From Acidobacteriota bacterium (lineage in GTDB: Bacteria > Acidobacteriota > Holophagae > Acanthopleuribacterales > Acanthopleuribacteraceae), in contig JAGQSC010000017.1 of assembly GCA_020439745.1 (NCBI GenBank), positions 124,001 through 188,000 of the forward strand: a stretch of 64,000 nt of DNA. The letters run 5' to 3'. A program made the translations under genes and the position numbers. Shown in pieces: positions 52,327 to 60,872 of the stretch; position 1 is the stretch's first letter, and each line of letters starts with the position of its first letter. The notes below the pieces were generated by a model. That model did no database searches and was not told the DNA's origin. It was given only the letters and a program-made list of their open reading frames with translations.

Positions 52327-53591
52327 GATAGTCCGGCAAAACTGGATTTGTAGCCCAGTTTTCGGTTCTCTCGCCGCACATTAAACCAGAACAGTGACGT
52401 CCAGAACCTGGTTGCTAACGAGGGGTCAAACACATTACCTGCCAAGTTTGAAGCAACGGCTCGTCTAAAGGCTCTGAGTGGCGGATCACTGTAGAACACC
52501 TTCTGAAAGCCAGGGGTGTAATAGCCGTAAATATAGAATTTGAACCTCTGGAGCCCACGACTAATCCAATTCTGATATCGCCTCAAGCGGTCTAGTGTGG
52601 GGACTTTGCCCGATTTCAACTGATCAACCGTAAGGTCAAAGGCACGTTCGGCACTGAGTGTGGAGAGCATCACTCCCGAGGAAAAGACGGGGTCCACAAA
52701 GACGGCCGCATCGCCAATGCATAGCCATCCTTTTCCCCAGGCTGGGTCTATTTTGTACGAATAATCGGCGACCGATCTGATTTCCCCGACTTGATTCGCA
52801 TCTTGAAGCCGCGAAGCCAGAACGGTTGATCGCTTAACCAAGTCGCGGTACATGCTGGGCAGATCACTTTTTTGCTGCTTGATGTGCTCTTTTGTCCAGA
52901 CCGCGCCCACGCTCACCAACTCTTGAGACAACGGAATCAACCAAACCCAGGCATCCTCGGTTTGTAGGATTTCGATGTCGCCGTTTTCGGCAATGGGGCT
53001 GAATTGGAATTTGTCGAAGTAGGCATAGGCACAGGATTGATTGAGGACGGGATCGCGATCAATCCGACTGAGCTTTTTGGCAAGGCAGATTGAGCGACCA
53101 GAAGCGTCCACTGTAAATCGTGCGTTTATCTTGTGAGTCCCTTCACCGTCGCGGTAACACACGCCTCTTACTTCGTTGACGTCGCCAAGGACATCCACAA
53201 CTTGGGCAGGTTGAATGACCGTGGCACCTACCTCCCGCGCCCGATCGATGAACATGCGATCAAAGGACGCGCGCTCCACTTGGTAGGCATAGGGTGCCTG
53301 ACATTGGTATGCATCGCGGAAACGGATTTTTCGAGAGTACTCTGTGGGCTCGTGCGTAAACACGGCTCCCGGCTTCTTCTGATAACCACCGGATTCGATC
53401 GCGTCGAACAATCCCAGCCGCTTGAATAGGGGCGTATTGTTGGGTAGTAATGATTCGCCGATCATGTGACGCGGAAACGATTCTCGCTCGAGCACAACCA
53501 CATTCAGGCCCGCCTGGGCCGCAAGAATGGCAAAGGTGCAGCCACCGGGTCCACCACCTATTACTGCCACATCTACTTGACGATCGGCCAT
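52323..53591 (-). CDS. FAD-dependent halogenase-like flavoprotein
   Basis: 422 residues. It has the FAD motif 'VIGGGPGGCTFA', 'RHMIGESLLPN', a Lys in 'KKPGAVFTH', 'VDASGRS', and the halogenase-type W-x-W-x-I-P motif in 'DAWVWLIPLS'; 'GDAAVFVDPVFSSGV' closes the FAD site. These fit the PltA/CndH-like halogenases and related geranylgeranyl-reductase-like flavoproteins. There is no flavin reductase, carrier protein or synthase nearby, so the substrate is open. ATG 53591 is preceded by GGAGGG; the upstream open frame to 53651 is not used. Confidence 0.75.
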   Translation of the reverse strand: MADRQVDVAVIGGGPGGCTFAILAAQAGLNVVVLERESFPRHMIGESLLPNNTPLFKRLGLFDAIESGGYQKKPGAVFTHEPTEYSRKIRFRDAYQCQAPYAYQVERASFDRMFIDRAREVGATVIQPAQVVDVLGDVNEVRGVCYRDGEGTHKINARFTVDASGRSICLAKKLSRIDRDPVLNQSCAYAYFDKFQFSPIAENGDIEILQTEDAWVWLIPLSQELVSVGAVWTKEHIKQQKSDLPSMYRDLVKRSTVLASRLQDANQVGEIRSVADYSYKIDPAWGKGWLCIGDAAVFVDPVFSSGVMLSTLSAERAFDLTVDQLKSGKVPTLDRLRRYQNWISRGLQRFKFYIYGYYTPGFQKVFYSDPPLRAFRRAVASNLAGNVFDPSLATRFWTSLFWFNVRRENRKLGYKSSFAGLS

Positions 53592-53610
53592 GTGCCCTCC
53601 CGATGCACCA

Positions 53611-53639
53611 ATTATAGGCCAAACAGGATCCGCGTTTAG
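53611..53639 (-). promoter_or_regulatory. Candidate promoter of halogenase-like gene
   Basis: A perfect TATAAT on the minus strand (53616-53611); the -35 region 17 bp further upstream is poor. Leader about 15 nt with GGAGGG. Confidence 0.4.
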
Positions 53640-53692
53640 GGGTCCGGACATGTGTTACAAGATGTAAAACCGCATCAATTCTCACTCATCTA

Positions 53693-53722
53693 TTGTCAAG
53701 ATGGATCTGTTTTTCATACACT
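53693..53722 (+). promoter_or_regulatory. Promoter of secreted repeat-protein gene
   Basis: TTGTCA (53693-53698) and TACACT (53717-53722), spacer 18 bp. It would produce an unusually long leader of about 168 nt, with AAGGAG just before ATG 53897. Confidence 0.45.
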
Positions 53723-53896
53723 TAGGGTCTGCACTATGCGCAAATCCCTTATATCCATTGATCCTCTCGCGCATTTCACACGCGAAGAGACTTTTAGAAG
53801 CGCTCATCGGAAGCCGTTAAATCACTTGAAATACGCGGCTTGTGATGGGGGTTTATTGGGGTCATCAAAGGAACCTACAGCAAGGAGACTTAGTTC

Positions 53897-56389
53897 ATGA
53901 AGTTTAAAATGGCAATTTGCCTTGCCGCATTGGGTCTGGCCGTTTTTGGCCAATCCAATCGCGTCAAGAAATATTACCTGTCGGAAGTCCAATCCAATGG
54001 CGCCGACACGGCCCTCTATCTGGTGAATCCCGGTGATGCCGCGACCAATGTCGATATTTTTGGTTTTTCGGCTGACGGCATGACCGTTCGTCAAGCTGAT
54101 GGTGTCACCAGTATTGGTGCCCGCAGCAAAATCATGATGCCTGTGTCACAACTGTGGCCCGGTGTCACCGATGTAGATTGGATCCAGGTGGGATCCGATA
54201 CAGAAATTTACGTGATTGGCGAACTATGGGGCGACGGAACGCGTTCTGCCTACTGGGCCGCATCAACTCTTGATGACGGTGCCTACATGCCTCACGTGGC
54301 CAAGAACACGGCTACTTTTTCAACCACGCTTTCGGCCATCAATGGCACATCTGCCGGTATGCAAACCGCATTGCGTCCTCGCCCTTCCGGCAGCATCAAA
54401 GTTGTGAGTGAACACGGCGGAGCCTATGCCAAAGCCAAGCACGATGTGCTCGATTATTGGACCGATCTCGCCAGCATCAACTGGGTGGAAATGGAATCCA
54501 ATGCCCGCGGCCTTGCTGCCATGGAGTATTTCGATTACATCAACGGCGCCAAGCGTCGCGCTTCGTTGGGTCTTGACACCCAATTGGGCAAAACCCTGCG
54601 ATTCCTGCACGTGGCCACTGATACAGGCACGTTCTGGACAGGTATGGTGTACATCAACGTGGGTGGCGCTGCGGCAAACGTGACTGAAACCTATTACAAC
54701 GCTTCGGGCGCTGTACTGAGTTCGCGCGATGTGACCATGACCACCAACGAAAAAGTAACGCTACTGTTCGATGCCAACACCATGGACCCGGTTCCTGCGG
54801 GTACCGCATGGGTGAAGGTTGAGTCAGATCAGGACTTGGTGGGATACGAATTGTTTGGTTCTGCCAATGGCTCGGCCGACGATTTCTTTGCCGGATTACA
54901 GGGCAACTACAAATCCAATCAAGTTTTGGACTATGCCCATTATCAAGCCAGCGCTTCTGAGTGGATTGGTTATGTGGCTTTGAATTTGGGCGATTCCGCC
55001 GCAGACATTACATTCACGCTCTACAATGCCAATGGCGCTGAAGTCACGCAAACCACGATTACCGGTGTACAACCCAACCAGAAAGTAACCCGCGTGGGTG
55101 CTGATTTGTTTGGTAGCGCTCAAGGCGCATGGGTTCGCGCAGAATCCAGCGGTTCTTCATGGGCCGGCTTCATGTTGTGGGGCGATCTGAACAACCCACG
55201 TACCTTCCTCTCCGGCGTCAACGCAGCATTGCGTGCGAAATCCGGCGGCGGCCCTGGTCCCGTAGAACGCACCATCGTTGAAGAAGTCGAAAACAACAAC
55301 TCCTACGGTAGTGCACAGGTTCTGACTTCTGTGGGTGGTGCTTGGAACATCAACGTGGTTGGTGAACTGGCGCAAAGCGATGCAGGTACTCAAGTGAACA
55401 ACTACGGCAGCGGTTCCGACGACATCGAGGACGTCTATAAGATCACGCTTTCCCAACCCACCAAACTGATCATTGCCGTGTCACCGGAAGTCTCGTTGGC
55501 TGACATTGACATGTTCGTACTTTCCAACGAACGCGCGAATGGTAACTGGTTCGATGTGGATCCGCATACAGATCCCACGATTCACTATTCGGCTGCAGGC
55601 GGTGGTTATGAATCCGTGGCTGCAGTATTTCCTGCGGGCGATTATTACATCATGGTTTCGTTGTTCGAAGGCGATGCCGTGTCTCGCACAAACTACGGCT
55701 TGTTGGTTTCCGGCTTCCCGTTGATGCTGGAAACGTTTGACTCTTCGAGCGACCTGGATGGCTACACGAAAGCCGTTTGGATCGGTCAGGATGACAGCGA
55801 TCAGCAAGCCAATTGGCGCTTCTCAGATGAGTTGGCTGGTTCCACAAAGTACGGATCTTCTGCACTGATGGAGGCACCACCCAACGGTGCCATGGAGATC
55901 TCTGGCCTGCAGTCACCTGATGTAGAAGTTCCCGACAACGGTGTCACGGTTGTTGATTTCACATTCTTGACGTTCCAAGAAACAGCAACGGGTGAAGGTG
56001 AAGGCTTGGCCCTGTACCTGAAGTTCCCTGAAGCGGAGAACCTTGAGTTTGTGACAGGCTTGGCTTGGAATGCCGATGCTACTGGAACGCCATTTGACTT
56101 TGGCGGTAGTCAGTTCAACTCAGTAAGCCAGGGCTGGTTCCGCTGGGTAAGCGCGGTTCAAGCCATTGGCGGATCGAGCTTTGAGTACACGCTGGAACCC
56201 GGTCGACCTGTAGCCCTGGTTGTTCTTTGCAACAGTACCAAGACTTTCTGGTTGTTGGACAACGTTCAGGTGTACAACATTCAAACCAGTCCCAACTCAA
56301 AACGCGATGGCAAGGCCGAACTGATCTTCGCGCCTGCTACCCGAAAACCCAAACTGGATGCGGCAGGTAACCTAATCCGCACCCACTAA
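53897..56389 (+). CDS. Large secreted protein: four tandem repeats, pre-peptidase C domain, jelly-roll-like C-terminus
   Basis: 830 residues with a signal peptide ending 'LAVFGQ'. Residues about 25-440 hold four diverged units of roughly 105-115 residues (clearest: 'TALYLVNPGDAATNVDIFGF', 'WTGMVYINVGGAAANVTETY', 'WIGYVALNLGDSAADITFTL'), each ending in a 'V.SD..L.GYELFG'-like strand. A Gly/Pro linker 'SGGGPGPVE' leads to a PPC domain ('VEENNS'-like 'EEVENNNSYGSAQ', about 455-610), then a CBM/MAM-like sandwich starting 'LETFDSSSDLDGY' (about 615-805). No protease core or catalytic motif is visible, so adhesion or binding is more likely. Intrinsic terminator follows. Confidence 0.75.
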   Translation: MKFKMAICLAALGLAVFGQSNRVKKYYLSEVQSNGADTALYLVNPGDAATNVDIFGFSADGMTVRQADGVTSIGARSKIMMPVSQLWPGVTDVDWIQVGSDTEIYVIGELWGDGTRSAYWAASTLDDGAYMPHVAKNTATFSTTLSAINGTSAGMQTALRPRPSGSIKVVSEHGGAYAKAKHDVLDYWTDLASINWVEMESNARGLAAMEYFDYINGAKRRASLGLDTQLGKTLRFLHVATDTGTFWTGMVYINVGGAAANVTETYYNASGAVLSSRDVTMTTNEKVTLLFDANTMDPVPAGTAWVKVESDQDLVGYELFGSANGSADDFFAGLQGNYKSNQVLDYAHYQASASEWIGYVALNLGDSAADITFTLYNANGAEVTQTTITGVQPNQKVTRVGADLFGSAQGAWVRAESSGSSWAGFMLWGDLNNPRTFLSGVNAALRAKSGGGPGPVERTIVEEVENNNSYGSAQVLTSVGGAWNINVVGELAQSDAGTQVNNYGSGSDDIEDVYKITLSQPTKLIIAVSPEVSLADIDMFVLSNERANGNWFDVDPHTDPTIHYSAAGGGYESVAAVFPAGDYYIMVSLFEGDAVSRTNYGLLVSGFPLMLETFDSSSDLDGYTKAVWIGQDDSDQQANWRFSDELAGSTKYGSSALMEAPPNGAMEISGLQSPDVEVPDNGVTVVDFTFLTFQETATGEGEGLALYLKFPEAENLEFVTGLAWNADATGTPFDFGGSQFNSVSQGWFRWVSAVQAIGGSSFEYTLEPGRPVALVVLCNSTKTFWLLDNVQVYNIQTSPNSKRDGKAELIFAPATRKPKLDAAGNLIRTH

Positions 56390-56411
56390 TTCGCGATCTG
56401 ACGATCGAGAG

Positions 56412-56440
56412 AAAAGGGGCCCAACCGGGCCCCTTTTTTT
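56412..56440 (+). terminator. Intrinsic terminator of secreted repeat-protein gene
   Basis: AAAAGGGGCCC-AACC-GGGCCCC followed by seven T; starts 22 bp after the stop codon. Confidence 0.93.
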
Positions 56441-56735
56441 GTGGGACCATTCACATTGTAAAAATGTGGCACCGATCTTGATCTATCAGCGATAGCGATT
56501 GAATTACGATTCTGAAGTCGCGAAAACACTGGGTGAACGAGGGTGAAGTGCTCAAAAAGTCCAAAAACTTGAATCCAAGGGGCTGGAATCGCGATCCACA
56601 CGAACCATACTCTTGTTTTACCGAACCTTTACCTTCATAATGAACGGGATTTTTTTGTCGGCCGCTTCCCCTTTGATGTGGATGGATGATGGATGGTCGG
56701 CCCGTAGTTGTCTAAGCCTTTTGAGGAGAAAGATT
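56441..56735. other. Leader/upstream region of TonB-dependent receptor gene
   Basis: 295 bp between the terminator and ATG 56736. Apart from the promoter listed at 56613 and a GAGGAG ribosome site at 56723-56728, no gene or clear structured element was found. An in-frame ATG at 56613 would add 41 residues in front of the signal peptide and is rejected. Confidence 0.4.
56613..56641 (+). promoter_or_regulatory. Promoter of Oar-like receptor gene
   Basis: TTGTTT (56613-56618) and CATAAT (56636-56641), spacer 17 bp; leader about 88 nt. Confidence 0.45.
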
Positions 56736-59700
56736 ATGAGAATGACCAAAGCGTTCGCTGTGTTCAGCGCGCTGAGTCTGTTTGGGCTCGGAGCGTTTGC
56801 ACAGCTGACATCGACCATAGCCGGTGTTGTGACGACCGATACAGGTGAACCATTGCCTGGTGTGGTTGTCAACATCGACTCAAACGCGTTGCAGGGGAGC
56901 CGTTCGGACGTAACGCGCGAGGACGGTACTTTTCTGTTCCGTTTGATTCCTCCCGGAACCTATACCGTAACGGCGACCATGCCCGGCATGGATACAGCCA
57001 AGCAAGATATCAACCTTGGCCTCGGCCAGACGGCGCGTCCGCGCTTTAAACTGCACCCCGTCGCCGAAGAGGTGATTACGGTGGTTGGCACGGGCGAGTC
57101 GATCCTGGATCAAACGGAAGTCGCGTCCAACATGGAATTCGATAAGTTAGAGGAATTGCCCGCAGGTCGCACCATTCGCAGTGCGGTGCTGTTGGCGCCG
57201 GGCGTTACGGATGGTGGTCCCAGCGGTAACATCTCGATTTCCGGTAGTCAGTCTTTTGAAAACCTCTTTCTTGTGAATGGTGTTGTGGTGAACGAGAACG
57301 TTCGCGGTCAGCCTCACAATGTCATCGTGGAAGACGCCATTCAGGAAGTTTCCGTGCTTACAGGTGCGATTTCTGCGGAATACGGTCACTTCACCGGTGG
57401 TGTGGTGAATACCTTGTCCAAATCTGGTGGCAATGATTTTTCGGGCTCCATTCGCGTGAATTTCACCAACGACGATTGGCAGGCCAAACCCAAGGGTGCG
57501 TCGGCTGACTTCGAGCGCACCGATAAGGTGAACGACATCGAAACCGTGACGCTTGGTGGCCCCATTTTGAAGGACCGTTTATGGTTTTTCTTTGCGGGTC
57601 GACGCCAACGTGACGAAGGCTCCATTGATATCCTCGCAGGGACACCCATGCCCGACCGCATCGCTCGTCGACTCGGTTATCCCGAAGGTCAGTGGGCACC
57701 TCCGGCACATACCTGGCCAGCAGGCCTAGATGATGATCGGTTTGAGATCAAATTCACGGGCACCATTTACGAAGGTCATACGCTTGTGGCCTCGTACCAG
57801 AGCCGCGACACGTCGGAATTCAACGATGATCAGTTTGGCGTCTTAAACGAATCGGCACTCGTGGCCGAACGTCAATTGCCGAATACGTTGTTGTCTTTCA
57901 ATTATCGCGGCATTTTGACGCCCGAACTGACATTGGACCTGATCTACGCTGAGAAAGAATTCACCTTTGAAAACAGCGGCGGAACCAATCAGGATCCTGT
58001 TTTTGGTTCGACTATTGAAGGCGTGGGCGGCAATATTGGTGCCCCATTCTTCAGCTCCGATCCCCCAGAGGAACGTGACAACCGCACCATGAGTGGCAAG
58101 CTGTCCTACTTCCTAACAACCGAGAGCCTTGGTTCTCACGATGTGGTGTTTGGGTTCTCCGACTTTCAAGAATCGTTGAAGTCTGATAACCACCAAGCTG
58201 CGTCTGATTGGCGCTTGTTTGCCAGTTATGCACGTTGGGATACGCCTGCGGACCTAAACAACCCGTTTGCCAGTGATCCGTTTCCGGATGCCATTCCCAT
58301 CTTCACGGCAGACTTCAACTCAATTCTCACCTTCTGGCCCATCATTCAGAGCTCGCAAGGTAGTGATTTCACGCAACAATCCTTGTACCTGAACGACAAC
58401 TGGCGCTTGAACGACAAGTGGCGTTTCAATTTGGGTGTACGTTATGACAAGAACGACGTGAAGGCTCAAGACGGAACGCCTCTTTCAGATGATGACGCAT
58501 TGAGTCCACGCCTTTCCGTTTCCTACGATCTATTTGGAAACGGTAAGCACGTATTCTCGGCCAGTTACGGCGAATACATCGCGAAGATCGCCAACGCTGC
58601 CGATGACATCTCTTCTGCGGGTGTTCCTGCTCGCATGGGTTGGTACTACTTCGGTGATACGACCGAGTCTGTGGCCGATGTCTTCGAATGGTTCTCGGGT
58701 CTTTATGACATTGACATGACGCAGGGTCGCGATGCGATTCAACAACAGATTCTGGCCAACCAGGACGCGTTGAATGATGCCTACTTCCTGGTGTTCCCCG
58801 GTGTGACGACCATTATCGAGAAATCCCTGAAGTCACCCAATGTAGAGGAATTCACTGTGAGTTATGGCACACCCATTTCCGACAAGGGCTTTTTCAAAGC
58901 CAGCTACGTCAATCGCTCCTACGATAATTTCTATATTGACCGTATCAACCAAAGTACCGGTCAAGTGGAAGTGACGCCAGGTGTGTTTGAGGATCGTGCC
59001 GTATTGGGTAACTCCAATGGCGAGTACACACGCGACTACGATTCTGTTCAGTTGCAAGCGGACTATCGCTTCACGGACCGCTTCTCGATTGGTGGAAACT
59101 ACACCTGGTCACAGCTGGTGGGTAACATCGTAGGCGAGACGTCGGGCTCTGGTTCCATTTCGGTGAGCACCACGACAGCTTATCCCGAATTCAACGACTA
59201 TCCGAACCGAAACCCGAATGGTTACCTGCCTGGTGACCAGCGTCATCGTGCCAACATCTGGGTACAGTATGACCAACCCACTCCCATTGGCGATTTCAAC
59301 GTGAGCCTGTTGCAGCGCTTCAACAGTGGCGAGCCATATGGTTATGTGGCTGGCTTCCAGGTTGGACGCGATTATGAAGATTGGGGCTTACCGAATCCTG
59401 CCGATTTCGATTATGTGAGTCCCCCGGATTCCATCGTGTATTGGCTTACGGGTCGTGGTGAGTTCCGTGCTGATGACTTCTACCGCACGGACTTGGCATT
59501 GAACTACAAGCTACGGATCCGCAAACTGGAGTTCTTCCTCGAACTCGAGTGCTACAACATCCTGAACACGGCTGCCTACTTGGGTGCTGATCCCAACATT
59601 ACGATCGACACCACGGGCGCACCTGCGTTCAACCTATACACCGAAACACCGGTTGAAGGTACACACTACCACCTGGACGAGAACGATCTCGATCCGAACT

Positions 59701-59750
59701 TCTACCAAGCGCCGCGCTGGTTCCAGTTCGACGTGGGGTTCAAGTTCTAA
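56736..59750 (+). CDS. Oar-like TonB-dependent outer-membrane receptor with carboxypeptidase-regulatory domain
   Basis: 1004 residues. A signal peptide (about 1-23, ending 'GLGAFAQ') precedes a CarboxypepD_reg domain ('IAGVVTTDTGEPLPGVVVNI' to 'ARPRFKL', about 27-105), a plug ('FLVNGVVVNENVRG', 'EVSVLTGAISAEYGHFTGGVV') and a large beta-barrel ending in 'FQFDVGFKF' with the terminal aromatic expected of outer-membrane proteins. There is no SusD partner. Substrate unknown; Oar-type proteins are linked to large-molecule uptake, vesicles or protein secretion. ATG 56736 has GAGGAG upstream. Flanked by two intrinsic terminators, so monocistronic. Confidence 0.9.
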   Translation: MRMTKAFAVFSALSLFGLGAFAQLTSTIAGVVTTDTGEPLPGVVVNIDSNALQGSRSDVTREDGTFLFRLIPPGTYTVTATMPGMDTAKQDINLGLGQTARPRFKLHPVAEEVITVVGTGESILDQTEVASNMEFDKLEELPAGRTIRSAVLLAPGVTDGGPSGNISISGSQSFENLFLVNGVVVNENVRGQPHNVIVEDAIQEVSVLTGAISAEYGHFTGGVVNTLSKSGGNDFSGSIRVNFTNDDWQAKPKGASADFERTDKVNDIETVTLGGPILKDRLWFFFAGRRQRDEGSIDILAGTPMPDRIARRLGYPEGQWAPPAHTWPAGLDDDRFEIKFTGTIYEGHTLVASYQSRDTSEFNDDQFGVLNESALVAERQLPNTLLSFNYRGILTPELTLDLIYAEKEFTFENSGGTNQDPVFGSTIEGVGGNIGAPFFSSDPPEERDNRTMSGKLSYFLTTESLGSHDVVFGFSDFQESLKSDNHQAASDWRLFASYARWDTPADLNNPFASDPFPDAIPIFTADFNSILTFWPIIQSSQGSDFTQQSLYLNDNWRLNDKWRFNLGVRYDKNDVKAQDGTPLSDDDALSPRLSVSYDLFGNGKHVFSASYGEYIAKIANAADDISSAGVPARMGWYYFGDTTESVADVFEWFSGLYDIDMTQGRDAIQQQILANQDALNDAYFLVFPGVTTIIEKSLKSPNVEEFTVSYGTPISDKGFFKASYVNRSYDNFYIDRINQSTGQVEVTPGVFEDRAVLGNSNGEYTRDYDSVQLQADYRFTDRFSIGGNYTWSQLVGNIVGETSGSGSISVSTTTAYPEFNDYPNRNPNGYLPGDQRHRANIWVQYDQPTPIGDFNVSLLQRFNSGEPYGYVAGFQVGRDYEDWGLPNPADFDYVSPPDSIVYWLTGRGEFRADDFYRTDLALNYKLRIRKLEFFLELECYNILNTAAYLGADPNITIDTTGAPAFNLYTETPVEGTHYHLDENDLDPNFYQAPRWFQFDVGFKF

Positions 59751-59773
59751 TCGTCTAGAATCCAATCCGTAAG

Positions 59774-59800
59774 AAAGGGGCGCATGGCGCCCCTTTTTTT
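59774..59800. terminator. Intrinsic terminator, receptor gene / small barrel gene
   Basis: AAAGGGGCGC-ATG-GCGCCCC plus seven T on the plus strand; the minus strand has a weaker T-rich tail, so it may serve both convergent genes. Confidence 0.92.
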
Positions 59801-59801
59801 G

Positions 59802-60461
59802 TTACCACTTCCAGGCGAAACCAAAACGCACATCGATGAAGTCGGTTTCGCTTTCCGCCACTTCGAAGCTTATGTTGCCGACACGATCCAATTCGACACT
59901 GTCGGGGATGACATATTCTGCATCTGATCCCCGCGTGTAACGCGCCCCGAAATGCAATGAAAAAGCACTTCGATCGCCGTCGTCATCGCGCCAGCTACTG
60001 ATGACGAACTCAGCACCTGCACCGACACCTATCGCGTAGGCCGCATCGTCGAAGTCGCGTTCTACATCGACAAAGTCGTCGTCAAAATCGTCATAGAAAA
60101 AAGTGGTGGACGTCACGAAATAGTGAACACCCATGAATCCTTCCAGATAAGGGCGTACGGGACCGCGATGCGGTTGCAAGCGCAGAATCACGTCCAGGGT
60201 CACGGCAGCATTATCAGTGCGTATTTCGTCAATGTCGCCCCGTCCGTTTACCCGTGTATCATCAAAATGGATATATCCCAGCTCAAAACCTGCGGAAAGC
60301 GGTGCAACAGGTACGTCAAACATCAGCCGGCCTGCCAATCCAAAACCATCATCGTCAATGTTTTCTTCCAGGTCGCCCTGTGGCAGGACACCGCGAAAAT
60401 CCAAGCCGAATTGAACTTGACCGAATACGAGGGTCGAAAATAACAGCACAGCAAATCGCAT
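59802..60461 (-). CDS. Small outer-membrane beta-barrel protein
   Basis: 219 residues with a signal peptide ('FAVLLFSTLVFGQ'). Alternating beta-strands ('VQFGLDFRGVLPQGDL', 'SAGFELGYIHFDDTRV', 'AYAIGVGAGAEFVISS') end in 'VRFGFAWKW', an aromatic barrel terminus. Several Asp-rich loops ('DDFDDDFVDVERDFDD') may bind cations or be surface-exposed. It resembles generic OmpA/OmpW-type eight-strand barrels with no assigned substrate. A GGGAGG ribosome site precedes ATG 60461. Convergent with the receptor gene. Confidence 0.75.
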   Translation of the reverse strand: MRFAVLLFSTLVFGQVQFGLDFRGVLPQGDLEENIDDDGFGLAGRLMFDVPVAPLSAGFELGYIHFDDTRVNGRGDIDEIRTDNAAVTLDVILRLQPHRGPVRPYLEGFMGVHYFVTSTTFFYDDFDDDFVDVERDFDDAAYAIGVGAGAEFVISSWRDDDGDRSAFSLHFGARYTRGSDAEYVIPDSVELDRVGNISFEVAESETDFIDVRFGFAWKW

Positions 60462-60511
60462 GAAAACCTCCCACCATGGTGTACGCAGCTAAGATCATTC
60501 TTCCCCGACTG

Positions 60512-60539
60512 CGTATAGAATAAAACGTTTGGGAGCCAA
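60512..60539 (-). promoter_or_regulatory. Candidate promoter of small barrel gene
   Basis: On the minus strand TTGGCT (60539-60534) and TATACG (60517-60512), spacer 16 bp. A CACCATGGTG palindrome (60472-60481) lies between it and the start codon. Confidence 0.35.
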
Positions 60540-60550
60540 CGGAGGTTTAT

Positions 60551-60682
60551 ATGCGGGAGCAACTCAAAGAACAGGGTTACGACAAAGAAGAAGAGTACTT
60601 CAAACGCAAAGAACGAGAAGAGATGGAGAAGTATCGCCAGAAGCTACGAGAAAAGAAAGCCGAACAAGAAAAAGAGGATTAG
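60551..60682 (+). CDS. 43-residue highly charged microprotein, IF1-like motif
   Basis: ATG 60551 follows GGAGG (60541-60545) at ideal distance; TAG at 60680-60682. The product is almost entirely Lys/Glu/Arg/Gln and predicted as one long helix. 'EEEYFKRKEREEMEKYRQ' resembles the inhibitory helix of mitochondrial F1-ATPase inhibitor IF1 ('EERYFR...RE.L..L'). No Cys, signal or TM. Cytoplasmic. The stop overlaps the end of the convergent 59-aa gene. Coding status is well supported by the ribosome site; the functional parallel is inference. Confidence 0.65.
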   Translation: MREQLKEQGYDKEEEYFKRKEREEMEKYRQKLREKKAEQEKED

Positions 60683-60858
60683 GGTAAGGGCGGCAGAGGC
60701 GTCCAATACTCGGATGATTCGTCCCCCGAGGGGTCCTTCATCATCCAGACCGAGCCATCTTCCGCTAATGCAAATAAGCAGATTCGGTCCATGATGACCT
60801 TGGCGTCTTGATCAAAGTGTGAATACGAACCCACTGAAATTTGTTTGATCTCACTCAT
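60679..60858 (-). CDS. 59-residue protein of unknown function
   Basis: ATG 60858 with CGGAG upstream, stop at 60679-60681. It begins 'MSEIKQISVGSYS', and the middle 'CLFALAEDGSVWMMKD' followed by 'YWTPLPPLP' looks like a single beta-propeller blade or WD-like strand set. No signal or TM. It starts 14 bp after the DUF445 gene, so it is likely cotranscribed. Its end overlaps the microprotein gene by 4 bp. Confidence 0.65.
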   Translation of the reverse strand: MSEIKQISVGSYSHFDQDAKVIMDRICLFALAEDGSVWMMKDPSGDESSEYWTPLPPLP

Positions 60859-60872
60859 CTGTTACTCCGTTT

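Larger units (their letters stand above)
53592..53896. other. Intergenic regulatory region between flavoprotein and secreted-protein genes
   Basis: 305 bp. It holds the divergent promoters given separately. A possible 54-codon upstream ORF (ATG 53736) runs through the long leader and its TGA overlaps the ATG at 53897. A small hairpin TCGCG/CGCGA surrounds about 53772-53790. No other gene was seen. Confidence 0.4.
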
